From Prostheceraeus crozeri (lineage: Eukaryota; Platyhelminthes; Polycladida; Euryleptidae), in NCBI GenBank assembly GCA_907163375.1, contig CAJQUW010005303.1, positions 124,001-188,000 of the forward strand: a stretch of DNA of 64,000 nt, read 5' to 3'. The position numbers were made by a program, and so were the translations under genes. Each line of letters begins with the position of its first letter. Within the stretch, counting starts at the first letter, position 1. Below, in pieces: positions 13,032 to 25,289 of this stretch. The notes under the pieces are model-generated. The model made no database searches. It saw only the letters and a list, made by a program, of their open reading frames with translations, and was not told where the DNA came from.

Positions 13032-13587
13032 ATGGGGAACGAGAAGACCAGTTTCTCGTTACTTCAAAGTTACCGGTGGACGGTAGGAAAATCTGAGGGG
13101 CCAAAAGCAGAAGGCGGTGCAAAGAAATTGGAAAAGACGCTAATGAGAGAGAAGGAAAGTGAGAAAAACAAGAAAAAGGAGAGCAAGAGGCATCAAGACG
13201 AAGCAGCAAATATAGAAGAAGGAAAGGAGAGAGAAGGAGAGCTGACAGATCACATCACAGAGCAAAAGGCAAGCGTCTCACGAAGAACCAATATTCCAAC
13301 TGGGACAGGGTCTCATTGCTCTTGCGATTTTGAGTGACAGTGACCATCCCGAATGGTCCAAAAATGATTATATTTATGTTGAATATGCGCTTGAGAAATT
13401 TGTGTTGAAGGGTAGGATTCAACCAACTATACTTCTCAGAAGTGGTGAAATTTTCCAACTTCACGAATGCTTACACCATCAGAAAGACGACTCGCTATCG
13501 ATAGTTGCTGCATATTTTTGGCGGGGAGATTTTTACCGGACATCAAATAGCTTTGAGCCGAAGATTTTGATTGATCCAGATCAATAG
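13032..13587 (+). CDS. Pair of overlapping ORFs, hypothetical, possibly a broken gene
   Basis: The first ORF (13032-13337, 101 aa) is very rich in Lys and Glu, from a purine-rich strand. The second (13330-13587, 85 aa) overlaps its end by 8 nt in another frame and has more ordinary composition (WSKNDYIYVEYALEKF, FWRGDFYRTSNSFEPKIL). A single indel would fuse them. I do not recognise either. They may be an exon remnant or chance. Confidence 0.2.
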
Positions 13588-14934
13588 CATTGTATAATCT
13601 TTTTACGTCATCAATGAGACAAAAAGGAGTTTACCAGGTGAAGAAAATTCTCTTCGCCGACTGTACTGTATATCTGGATTTTTCCATTACTTTCATTAGC
13701 ATTCAAAAATATGTCCAGTAAATATATTATTTGACTTTGTACTATTAATGTGCTTGAATATGAATATTCGCATTTTCCTGTTTCGAAGTTTCAATAGAAT
13801 GTACTTGTGCTTGCATTTTCACTTTGGCATTCTGGAAGAATTGTATCCATATTTGCATTGACCCTTTTCAAAGCCTGGTGCTTATGAATTTCATGATGCA
13901 TCTCTTTATATTGGATGTCAAAGACAGAATCCTTGTAGAATATGAATTCAAAAATTTTCACGATTTTCATGTGTTCTTTCTAGCAGTAGATGATCCTTCT
14001 TTTACAGATCTTACAGAATTTTACTTTGGATGGTTGAAGTGAATTGCTTCCCACATAACTTTTCTGCTATTCAAATATATATCAATCAATCCTTTCTTCA
14101 GAAATGTGAATGAAAAGATCCTACTGAATAAAAATTAAAAAATAAAAAAAATCCTTTGTTCATCAAATATTATTAAACGCATTCGCCTCATTCGTATTCT
14201 GGTAAAACAAGAGTATGCGAATATTTCTAAATAAGCAAGTGGATGAAATATGCTAAAATGAAGCTCTATGTACAGAAAGAATAAAAGAAATTGATAATAA
14301 GTGAAAATAATGATAAAGCACAGCCCCTCTGACTTTTGTGAAGAATCAGCAGTGGCAGACACCACTAACCCGCTAAAGCACTATATTAGCTCCATTAGCG
14401 CAGCTAAATTGATCCGCAACTTTCCGCTATATATCGCATAAAGCTGATGTTCGTGCATCATTGCTCATCAGTCTGATGTCAGGTCCCGATGATATTGCAC
14501 TAGAATTAATATAGCTTATTACATGACGGTAGTACAGTCTACATAAATGAAATGGTTGTGTGAGGGCGCTTTTAAAAAAATTAAACGATTTTTTAATTTC
14601 GAGCAAGCATGTATGCCTAGGCTTGTGCATTCTATAAACTCTAATAAATTCTTTGTAACCTGTTGAATACCTAAGTTTTCAATGAAATGTTCGGAAATCA
14701 TTTTTTAAATCAAAATTATTATACAAATTCTTAACAATTCGACGCACGGTTATAACGGAATAAGAAAAGTTATCAAAAGTTATTTGAACAGAATAATTAT
14801 TTCACCGGTCTGGCCGCCTTAGCAGCATCATTAACAAAGGTAAATTTAAAGTTCAAGTTCAAGTCGTATTTCATAGTCAAGATATCTCTCTCAAATATAT
14901 AGTTGCTAAAAGTAGAAATCTTGTAGGCTGGAAA
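13588..14934. other. No gene seen
   Basis: AT-rich; no motif-bearing ORF. Confidence 0.45.
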
Positions 14935-15606
14935 TTAATGACATAAGGTACTATGATATCGATAATCCAGGCACATTGAGTGAACAAATCCTTGTTTTGC
15001 ATGAATTAATTCCTCATTGTTTGGGTATCTCTTTTCTATTGATTCGGCTATTCGTCGTGTAAATGTATCTTTGTACACTTTGATGATATTCATTTTGAAT
15101 TTCGTCATTTTGTTTCTTGAGTTATTAGTTTTCCGTTGTAATTGTTGCATGCGTTATTTACCTCTGATCTTGCCATTTCATGAAGTTTCACCAATGCATA
15201 TTGAGTCACATTCTTCACATTTTATTTCATAAGTAGCTCCATTTTTGTTACAAAGACCCTTGCCTCCTGATTGGCATATCGGACAGATCGATCTTTTACA
15301 TCTTTGACTTTTCAACGGATTTGATTTCTGTAATTTTTTAAAAGTACCAGCTTACTCAACAGTTTTCATTTTCATTTTACATTTGCATATTACATGTTCC
15401 ATGACATTTTTTAACTCGGAATTTGGTGATGATGGCCCAAATAAGACAGAATCAAAGTTTTCTTTTCTGAACCACATTAGCTTTTTACATTCTTTGTTTT
15501 TCAATATTTCATGTCGTCTCCAGCTTCTTGATCTATTGATTGGCTGATTACATAATTCGAATATCTTTACAATTTCATCATATGGTTTTAATGCTGAGAG
15601 AATCAA
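14935..15606 (-). pseudogene. GIY-YIG endonuclease relic of a Penelope-like retroelement
   Basis: On the minus strand the text runs LFGPSSPNSELKNVM, a putative zinc-binding CPICQSGGKGLC, then YEIKCEECDSICIGETS (the GIY-YIG core, with Cys where Tyr is usual) followed directly by a stop, then KMNIIKVYKDTFTRRIAESI, which carries the catalytic Arg/Glu helix. These parts are in the order seen in the C-terminal endonuclease of Penelope-like elements. At least one stop and one frame change break it. Other retroelement classes with GIY-YIG domains are the alternative. Confidence 0.75.
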
Positions 15607-15714
15607 TTATACTCTGAACTTTTGTGAATAACCGGAAGCCTGGATCTTCCTTGAGGCTTTATCTTCCTTATTTTCGAAGATAAACATCAATTTAAAAAAA
15701 CAAAGCAGAAAGCA

Positions 15715-16205
15715 GATAGATGAGAGAGAGAGAGAAAGCAAAGAGGTTCAGAGACGTGAGACGAGAAAAGAAATAGAAGAGGAATATAAAGATGGGAATT
15801 GAAGAGAAATCGAAGAATGCGAAATAGGACTAGAAAAAGAAGAACTGATATGGAAAGGGAAGACTCAGAAGTAGATAAAGGAGAGAAATGAGAAGACAGA
15901 GTAGAGGAGAAAGAAAATGAAGAGAAATCAGGAGAGAGTAAAAGAGAAGTGAGGAGAGAGAAGAGATGGAAGAAGAAGAGAAATGATGAATTGGAACAAG
16001 AGAAAAAAATGAAGAGAAGTGGGGAGGAAGAGGAGGAAGAAAATAAATGAGAGAAGAAGAGAAGTGAGGAGAAAGAGAAGAGGAGGAAAAAAGAGGAGAA
16101 ATTGGCCTATGACAGAGAAAAAGAAGAAGAAAAAGTATCAAGAGAATCGAGGAGAGAGACAAAGTTAGTGAGAGAGCGAGATAAAAGAGATTGGAGATGA
16201 AAAAA
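15715..16205 (+). repeat. Polypurine (GA-rich) tract, about 490 bp
   Basis: The plus strand is overwhelmingly A and G with GAGA, GAAGA and GGAGA units and very few pyrimidines, starting at agatgagagagagag. The 128-codon Ser/Leu ORF on the minus strand (15830-16216) is a by-product of this composition, not a gene. Such tracts can form triplex DNA. Confidence 0.9.
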
Positions 16206-19200
16206 GTTAGTCCCAAAACTTAGTGCAATTAAGTGGAAATCATTCATCAGAGCGCGAACGTCATTTCTTAATTTGTCGTAGTTGTGGTTCATTGATCATG
16301 CTTGTGTTCACACTTGGATGTTACATTGACGTCATACACATGCGGTCATTCTGACGTCCTTGATGGTAGGTGACTGATGGACTATGACATCCAATGGCGT
16401 CTTCCCCGTACGTGCGAGGCCTTTGGCGCATTCTCAAAAATTATTTACCAACAATTATAAAAATGAAAAGTGTCATCATTCATTTAAATTCGATAGCTTC
16501 TCGTGATAGCTGTGCACAGCTTTCCGTCTCAAAATCAGACGCTCAACCTTGCTTGACTCACAGCTGTTTTCTTCGAACAATTAGATGCACAAGCTTGTCG
16601 TGTGTTCAGACGGAGCACTGATGTTCAGACAGCAAAAGAGAGTTGTGTGCGTGTGAGGCACTAAGCGCACGCGCCCGCGCCAATATTGGCTTTCCCGATA
16701 GATGTGATTCTTTGCCTTCTCCAATTTTCGCAATGAAATTCTACACAATTCTTGATCGAGGCGCGGTGCCTAAATATAGTAAGGGAAGCGCAACCCAATT
16801 GTTCCCAGCTTCGCTTACTGTGAGAGAAGCCACTACGTCAACAGTAGCAGATGGATGACGTTCAGACAAGACTGCGATCAGATGATAAGCGTTCTCCAAT
16901 GAATGCAGAGTAATGCATCTGACTCGAACACCCAGATTCGGTAGAATTCCATAATTTGTTTTTACGTGATTGATGTGATGCTATGTTTAGTACTGCAGAT
17001 GAGATCATAACCACGCCTTTCGTCCCAAGGGAATATGCTGAAAAGATGACAGTCGTCAAGCAAGGTAGGCCAACACCTGATATGAAATTGAAAGTGCTCA
17101 CACACAAAGAAATAAGAAATACACAAGACATTTTAATGCATCAAAATTTCAAACATGTGAGTGACTGACCGGCCGTCAGAAACACAATAAACCGTTGGCC
17201 TTGCCTCATTTTTTCTCGAGAAAATGTGGTCTGGACAGAGAGGGGATATAGTGATCTCAGCTCCTTGAGTAAGGCGGTTAAGCTACATGAGCAATCTTTT
17301 CTCATGTGCACTTTCACTTGACCTTAAAAAATGTTCGGAAAATTGTTCTTAAAAATTCAGCTTTTATGAAAATTAATGTTGTAACATAAAAGTGCTTTGT
17401 ATAGAAATAGTATCCCAATGCTGTGTGAAGGCCTATGGTCAGGGAGCACGCGACGCCACTGATGACATCCCCTTCTGGTCACAGACGTCTCAGACGCATG
17501 GTGACGTCAATGGGACGTCACAATTGTTTACTGGGTCATCATTTTAGGCATATGGCCTGCTGCTTGTGTCCACTGTCCATGGCAATTAAGGGGTGCAATT
17601 TAGTATTATAGTATTACTCTCAATTGTTCTAGGGTCAAGACAGCACGCTTTAAAAAATTGTGAAAAATTTCTTATTTCTTGGATGCAAATGTACATTATT
17701 ATACAGAGCACGACACTTCGTCTTACGCCTTACTCAAGTCATGCGTGATTCAACTGACACGCTAAGAAGATTGGCGTACATCTTTGTTAACCGACGACTT
17801 GCACATACTACTGAACACTTTTGCTCGTCATTTTCATTATTGCTGGAGCTTGAGCTGTTATTGTCGTCTTTAGTAGATTCTGTTATGGCCGCCTCTGCGA
17901 CATTCTCCATGTGTCATTATGTTATGATGCTTTTACAGCCAAATGCGCAGAAATCTAAGGGCAAATTCTAAGGTCATTTGACACGCATCCAAAATGGCAT
18001 CTGTTAGAATTGAGATTTTAAAGTCGCTTTAACTTCACTTGTTTCAGCCTAATGGCTGTTGCCGCAACGATTGGTAGATAGCTCCCCAAATGGGACCTGG
18101 TCCTCTCCGTGAACTTTATTTAATTCTTTGGATACAGCAGACATCACCAGAGTCCATTCCTCCAGAAATTCAATTGTGAATCTATAAAAGTCTGTTATTG
18201 GGCCATCATACGTACAGCTCCTTGCTTTTCCCGAGCACCCCGTTGAGAGCCAAAAGTGAGTCGCAAGTAGAGTTCCACTTTGCTTGATTTGTGATGACTA
18301 ACCGCCTTTGCAATCTCTCTAAAAGAGTGTCAATATCTTGCGTACTTCGACATTGTAGGTTCCATATTGCATGCGCCTTAGACATCGATCACAGAATGAT
18401 GAAGCTCTATTTTAAGGTGATAGAAATGATAGTATTTCTTCATGTATTGTAGTGTCTTTCTAAAAATCTCCAGATTTCGAGATCAGAATATCCAAATCTT
18501 GAGAATTCGAAAACAAGATTTCGCATTTAGCTGAGTTGATTAGCGGAACTTGAAAAAAACGAATCGCTAGTAAGTCGGCTAATTTTTTATGAGTTAGCGG
18601 AAATGCTAATAAGTCCCTCATGCAGCAAAAAGAGGACTTGTACCCACCCGACTCAATTGGTACCAATCAGATATCATTTCGAGAAAAATTGATCCACTAG
18701 AATCGTAAAGGTAATAAATATTTTAATATATCCTTTTCAACGTCATTAGATGACTAACATGATAACAAAGTTTGTTTATCACTGCTCCTTTTTGAATATT
18801 CATTGTACACTGTACTACAATATTATTTACTTTTCTTACTATTACAAAGCATTAATTATATTATGTCATAATCACATATCGATACATTATGCGTTTATTC
18901 GGCACATGATTTATTATGTTTGCAACTGAAATTTTATCACTGTCTCAGCGCAGCAAAGTGCCTCTAGGCAGCTAGAATATGTACGGATAAATAATTTCAA
19001 TGAAACTCAAAATTATTACACAAAAAATGAAAAACAGAATGGCTCACAGCTTGATGCTAGCTAGTTTAATGGCGATATTTCATACGATTTTTTTTGTCAA
19101 ATTACTGGTGTTCATTGGATTTGATTCTTGGTCATTTTTGATGTCACGTATACACACTGTAAATAATAATCCATAAAATAATAATTTCTGCAAAAATGAA

Positions 19201-21678
19201 TTCAATAAAATACATCGAAATAGCACTGACATGCGAGTATAATAATAATTAAAATGGTTCATATTGATTTACAATTATTATCATTAGGTTATGTTATTTG
19301 GCTAGGCTATATAGTTTGCTACATAAATAAAGGAGAAAATGTCATTAAATAACATTAGAGGCATCTTAAACTTAGAGCAGACTGAGATGCAAAAGTCTGC
19401 AATACCTTCAATCGCACAGAACCTTGACACGGATAATTAAAATAAAAGCAAATCAACGCCCAATAGAGTAATTGTCAGAAACCAAGCAGATGTAAGTTAA
19501 AACGTCAGAAAATTACGGAAAAATGATAGCACTAAAACTGAAAGCATAAAAATTAGAAAAGAGAGTAAATTAGTCAGGCAAAGAGCAAAAAAGCAAATAT
19601 AGAATTAAAAAATATACAATGATATCGTAAACACAAAAGCAGTGAAGTAAGCAGTAATTCAAATATAGATAAATGATGAATCTCGAACAATGAAATTAAT
19701 AAATAACAAAATACAAGTAAATGCAACTGAAATCAAATAAAAATAAATAAGCAAAAAATTAAAGTACCAAAAAATGCAAAATAATAATGATGTTTACACA
19801 CAGGACGGAGCAAAGTCACCGTTAGCAAAGAATGACCTTCATCGTGTGGTGCGATATTGACTGCCCACATTATTAGTCATCGCAACGTTAATCAATCTAT
19901 TGTTAGGCCCCTCGAATTTTCCATGTGAGAGAGAGAAACTGAATAATTAGACTGTGATCAGACCCAAGCGATAGAAGCACTTCTAAGTTGGCCATTTTCA
20001 ATGTCTCTCTGGTTTTGATAAATGTCTACAACAATTATTCAATCTTATACTAAACATGCATATGAATAGACACATTGCCTTATTGTTGCTGAATCTGATG
20101 ATAGGTTATAATGTCAAATACAAGCCTGACTTCAAGATCTGCGATACATTTTTCAGTCTACATAATTGAATTTGCAATTACCTTGTCAATACAACGAACT
20201 GTCGCAATAGATTTTTCGCTGCAATGAGTTCAATTTATCATTCAACTCAGTGGTGCAAGCGAGTGGTGCAATATTCATCACAGGTTATCAGAAATTTCCA
20301 TGTTTACAGAACAATGTGCAAATACATAGATTCTCACATATTTCCTTATGTTCTTATCTTTCATTATAGATTAAGTACCGGTATGTAAATATTCTGAAGT
20401 GTCACGAAGACGACAATAACAGTAAAAATAATCGCATATTTCCAAAAATCGATGTCTCTGTAATAATAATTGTGAGAAAAAATAATACATGAATAAGAAG
20501 TGCATTTGTTGAATAAAGTCATAACAAATTTATACCACTTAGTAAAAGTTACTGTGAACAAAATCCAAGATTGAAGAATTTTGGCATGGTTAAACACTGA
20601 TTAGAGAAATGACGAACTCCATTCTCCTTATAGTAAAACTTTCCTTTATTTTCATTTTCGGTGCGGTGTTATGCTCATAGAGTTACGTATGCTTTCCTGT
20701 TTCCACTTGCATATTTTACTGACCGGAAATTATTTTCAATAAATGTACTGCTGAGTTCTCATGAGAAAATTAACTTAACATGCTTATTGCATCTCTAAAA
20801 TTTACTCCACGGTAGATGCGCATGAATGAGTGTGAGATAGCCTGGTCTGCAGAATGCTCGCAACATCAACAACATATTATGGTCGCAAACAAGGCAGCTT
20901 GCGAAATGGCGGCTTTTCATGGCTGATTCATTTTTCAGCTGATGATGAAGCCAAGCAGTTAATAATTTTATTATATGACACACATATTTCTGCATGATGA
21001 CAAATGCTCACTTTGTTCCATATTGAAGATCTCATCATAATGAAGATCAACAAGAGGTTGATCCAAGTGACTTTGTCTATTTGTGAGCATGATCAGTTTT
21101 AATTTGTATTGAATTACGTCACATATAATTTTATATTTTAAGGTTAATATTCACCCTACGTGCTTCTGTTCCATGTTAATGCTCTCACACAATGAATTTT
21201 ATCACATCATGATCACTCTGTAAATTTGTAAACAAAGATATCACGCGTGTTTTATAAAGGATCGAAAACTTTGTTGCATGCATTACCAACACTTGGTCAT
21301 AAGTGCACTTGTGGTTGTTGCGTTGCGCTTTCTGCTGTACTTCACAAAAACATCTATGACTTGCGACGCTTTCGAGAAAGACACTCTTTGTCATTGTGTC
21401 TTCAGACGGCAGCATTTACTGATGCCCTCTGAAAGACGAAATATCAGTAGTGCATTAAAAAGTAGCATGCAGTGAATGCCCGCAGAGATACTAACTTGAT
21501 GCGCTAGCTGGTATACTCAAAATGATTGTGAGTGTATAGCTGCATATTAAATAGAGAATTGTGTTGGAGGCCTGCTGATGACTTCCTGAGCATCTGAGAT
21601 ATTGGAAGAAATTGTCGCTATTAATTAACAACAATGAGATTAAATACACGATAGATCAGATTGCCATGCAAAAGATGT
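16206..21678. other. Long gene-free stretch
   Basis: No coding motif found in 5.5 kb. Several TGACGTCA-like words occur near 16330 and 17500. 19370-19780 is strongly A-rich on the plus strand (AAATAAATAA, AAAAAATTAAAG). Confidence 0.4.
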
Positions 21679-21751
21679 GCGGCTGGTAGGATTCAAAACT
21701 ACGACCAAGGTTGACTAGACCTGTGCTCTGACCAACTGAGCTAAGAGCCAC
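21679..21751 (-). tRNA. tRNA-like sequence, probable pseudogene or SINE head (Thr-AGT-like)
   Basis: On the minus strand it has an A box (TAGCTCAGTTGG), a perfect D stem GCTC/GAGC, an anticodon arm with loop CTAGTCA (AGT), and a T arm GTAGTTTTGAATCCTAC. The T arm has T in place of the invariant C56 and a broken closing pair, and the acceptor stem pairs 6 of 7. The 73-nt size is right, but the B box is damaged, so function is doubtful. Confidence 0.5.
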
Positions 21752-24287
21752 TTACTCGACTCTTTCAATTGGCAGGATCAAACCCTCACCACCACACATC
21801 AGTAAAGCATATTCCCACTTTTTTTCAGCTCAGGATTCAATTCAATATTTAAATATTCAATTTCCCAATTTACAGTATTCAGAAAACCACGACTATCTCG
21901 TAAACAAAAGCGCATTCCTTTCTCGTCCAAGATGCGATTTGAATTATTAATCATCTTTTACAATTTCCTTATCAATCAAGATTTTGCTATCATAGAATCT
22001 GTTGGTACCAGTAAAAGATTAGCCAAATGGCAATCAACTTTGATTTATCCCGAAGAGTTTTAGATGCACGAATGCCCTAACAGCCATTCACCTAACCCTT
22101 GCACAGAATGTTTCTTCAGATCCATCAAATCATGCTAGACATAAGTAACCAACCTTTGACTCTGTAATTCATTCCAAACTCCACGAATGATTATTTGATT
22201 ATCGTTTAAGCATAATTATCGTTTTAGGTAAGTTTCTCTCTGACGAACTGTCATGGAACAAGCAAGTCTGTAAGAAGCAATTGAAAAGTTTTGAAAGTTT
22301 TTATTTTTATCAAAAGGCTTAGCAGAAGTCCTGATTCCTTTGGTTTGAAAGGATATCAAGGTCTGGTCATGGATAAGTCTAGTGTATGGAATGTACATGT
22401 ATTCTTTATAGGCTTCCTCAAAGTCATTCTGCAATGAGTGACATCAGTCAGCACTTACTAACAAACTCGATCGATTTCACCTTATTGCCAAAAGATGGAC
22501 AAAGACAAATGAGAAATCGTGTCTGTGCTACTTGACAAACAGTAAACTCATTCACGAAATTGCTTGTGTAGCAGGACCACACATCCCTCGTTTTGCTTTT
22601 TTCTCGTTGAGGGAAGCTCGGAATTGCATCAGACACTCAAGAGCTCTTCTCCCACTGCCCCTAAAATCTGCACTATCACGAAATTTCTTGTAAAATATTC
22701 CTCATTTTCGTGATCATGTTATGTTCAGATGTTTGCCTGTTAAGTGCTGCTTTTGAGCTGATCAATAAAGAATCACTAGCATTTCTCAAATGTGATCGTA
22801 GAATGGCATCCAGGCTGTTGACAAACTGGTAAGCCCTACAGTTGTAAGGTAAAAAAGATATCCATCTGTATTATTCGTTCACAGGATTCACTATTCCAAG
22901 TGGTGAATATTTTAAACTAGGTAAAAATGACGAGGTGAATAAATATTGAAAATGAATTAGTGACTGGAATTATTTTGTCAGATAGTTGACATAAATTTGA
23001 ATGCAATATTAAGATTTTTGACGATGCGGCTTGACTAGAAATTTTGCTCATTCAAAATAGCAAAACCGATCAATATCTATGATAGGATATTCAAACAGTC
23101 TGCTTCAATGAATGCTGAGGAAGCAGGGATAAAGTTGTCCTTTTCAATCTGTTCAACCAATCAAGTGTCAGCGCTGACTGTCCGATTTGCGTGTTCTATT
23201 CGTACCTGAGCATTTCCACGCAAATGACAACTTTTTGCAAAAATAATAAAAATTAGATTAGACGGTATCTGTTCACTGAAATATTATGTTGATGCCCTAT
23301 ATTTTGCGGCATTGAAGTTAGTTCATGAAATAAGTTGGTTGAATTACTCATTAAGCAGAAAAATACTCATCATTATTTTATTCATTTTTATTCCCTTTAA
23401 AATGCGATATTTTTAGAACGTAATATTGACATGATATCTGTTTGGCTATCGCTGTTTGATATATTTTCTACATTTGAATTGAAGTTTTCTTGAAAACTTG
23501 AAATTTGATAATGTCATTCTCATGAACGATGAAATGATAAGATAAATACACGTATATAGTTTTATAATCATCATAAGACGACGCTTCGATGCTAGCTGTT
23601 TTTATTCCACTGAAAAATCTTGAGATGCAAATTTTTCATGTAGATATCATAAAAAATAATTTGCGCGTCTCGAACATTCCTAATGTGTTTAATAATGAAA
23701 GTAAAAGCAATTGAAATATAGAGAAAATAAGCTTATTACTTCCTACATGTAACATATTCCTCTACCGGCAAATGTGTCCATCACAACAGACAACTGTGAT
23801 ATATTTGGCATTACTTTTGATGAGTGGATCCATCAAACGTTAAAAATTAAGTGAGCGACTTTGTAATACAAGTAGCATCAACCAATTACGGTTCAATAAT
23901 AGAAGAAGCATTAAATTCAATAGGCCTACGATGTTCAGCACTGTCAATGAGAATCACATCAGGCTATGCTAAATAGTAAATGATAGCGCTATAGGCCTAC
24001 ATGTGGGCTATGATTAAACAATTAGCAATGTCAAAAGTTCAAAAGTGCCTGAATTTCTTTCCGGATTTTAAAACGTTTCCACAATGTCAAAATCATGGCA
24101 AAGGACTTGGTCATGAGCTAGAAAAATTCAAGGTCTTCCGTGAATTCAAATGAAGGATTTTACTTGAGTCCATGGTTCCAGTTCCTTTTGAAGGCATCAA
24201 TTGTTGATATAGTCAGGCAAAGTTGACACTGGAAATGCTCCATCAACAAAAGTAGTCTTAGAGCCCGCAATTTGCCATATATGTAAT
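21752..24287. other. No gene seen
   Basis: Short ORFs only. Two TAGGCCTA palindromes lie close together (23921, 23992). Confidence 0.45.
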
Positions 24288-24506
24288 GTGGTTGGTGATT
24301 GGGTGGTTGTGGCAAAGGCCTACATTGATGGTTGGTATCCCGGAATAGTTACTTCTGTGGATTCAACGAAATTCCACACACTTTTAGTGCGGTATATGAA
24401 AAATGTCGGAGTATATCGTTTCCGATTTCCTTCCATTGATGATATCGACGAGATAGATGATCGGCAAACTCCTTCCAAATTGATTGACGGAATGATACTG
24501 ATTTGA
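24288..24506 (+). pseudogene. Fragment with transposon-associated VGDWV...YPG motif
   Basis: 72 residues beginning VGDWVVVAKAYIDGWYPGIV and continuing to PSIDDIDEI. Small beta-barrel-like segments of the form 'VGDWV.V.y....YPG.V' recur at the C-terminus of proteins associated with animal DNA transposons and retroelements. No conserved partner domain was found around it, so it is a short relic at best. Confidence 0.3.
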
Positions 24507-24688
24507 GGACAAACTTTCCATCTAATTGACAGTGACTATGCTGCCGCAAGCGCTCTTTTCATGACCTGTAGTGCTTGAAGTCAAAGTTTTGCGTTGCAGA
24601 AGATTATCAACATCTTTATAGCTGAGATTATCTCTGAGAAATTGATATTTTTTTGCCATAAGAGGACGATTCCTTTTCTGATGCTAAT

Positions 24689-24692
<4 letters not shown>

Positions 24693-24720
<28 letters not shown>
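24693..24720. repeat. (AT)14 microsatellite
   Basis: Fourteen uninterrupted AT units preceded by TC and followed by GTTTAAG. Confidence 0.97.
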
Positions 24721-24723
<3 letters not shown>

Positions 24724-25289
24724 TAAGTGACTCATAATTGGCTGAAATTGATCATTTTCGTCATTAAATGTGTGATGTTAAAGTTTAGATTCAATAACTC
24801 ATTGCAACTCGAAGAAAAATGAATGAGACTCACATGCACTTTTGAGGTTGACTTTTGCATCATAAGAGAACGTTTGGCAAACACTGTTGCTAGACCTATA
24901 TAAATAGGCTTCCAAAAAATTAGCCCCATGGACATGTGCATGTTAATTCAACCTAGCTATGCAGCAATAACTATTCCAAAGCTATCAATTAATTCCTAGT
25001 TATAATCAATTTAAGAATGCAAAATTCTTAAATAAGAACATAAGACGACGCATGGAAATGCTCACCTACATGTTTCCAAATGCATTCGGTCATCCGCAAA
25101 ACAGCCTTTGAAACGCACATCTGCGCTCGTACACCTATCACATTTCCTTGTTTTATTTTGACTTCAGCCGACTTTCATAAAATTGGCCTACCATTCTATA
25201 GCAACTTTTTAGTAGTACGACCTAAACTTTCCACTCACACGTCACAGCTCCAAAGTCTACGGGATACAGGAACTTCGAAACAAAAAAAT
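24721..25289. other. No gene seen
   Basis: Probably includes upstream LINE sequence near 25200-25289, without readable motifs. Confidence 0.4.

Noticed and set aside
15830-16216. 128-codon Ser/Leu-rich ORF on the minus strand
   Set aside because: Pure by-product of the polypurine tract; composition-driven, no domain.
16320-17520. TGACGTCA words as a CREB-type regulatory cluster
   Set aside because: The copies are scattered over 1.2 kb with no gene nearby; not enough to call.
21679-21751. Functional tRNA-Thr gene
   Set aside because: The T loop lacks the invariant C56 and the acceptor and T stems have mismatches; kept only as a tRNA-like sequence.
24693-24720. AT run as a promoter TATA region
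   Set aside because: A plain dinucleotide microsatellite with no gene downstream.
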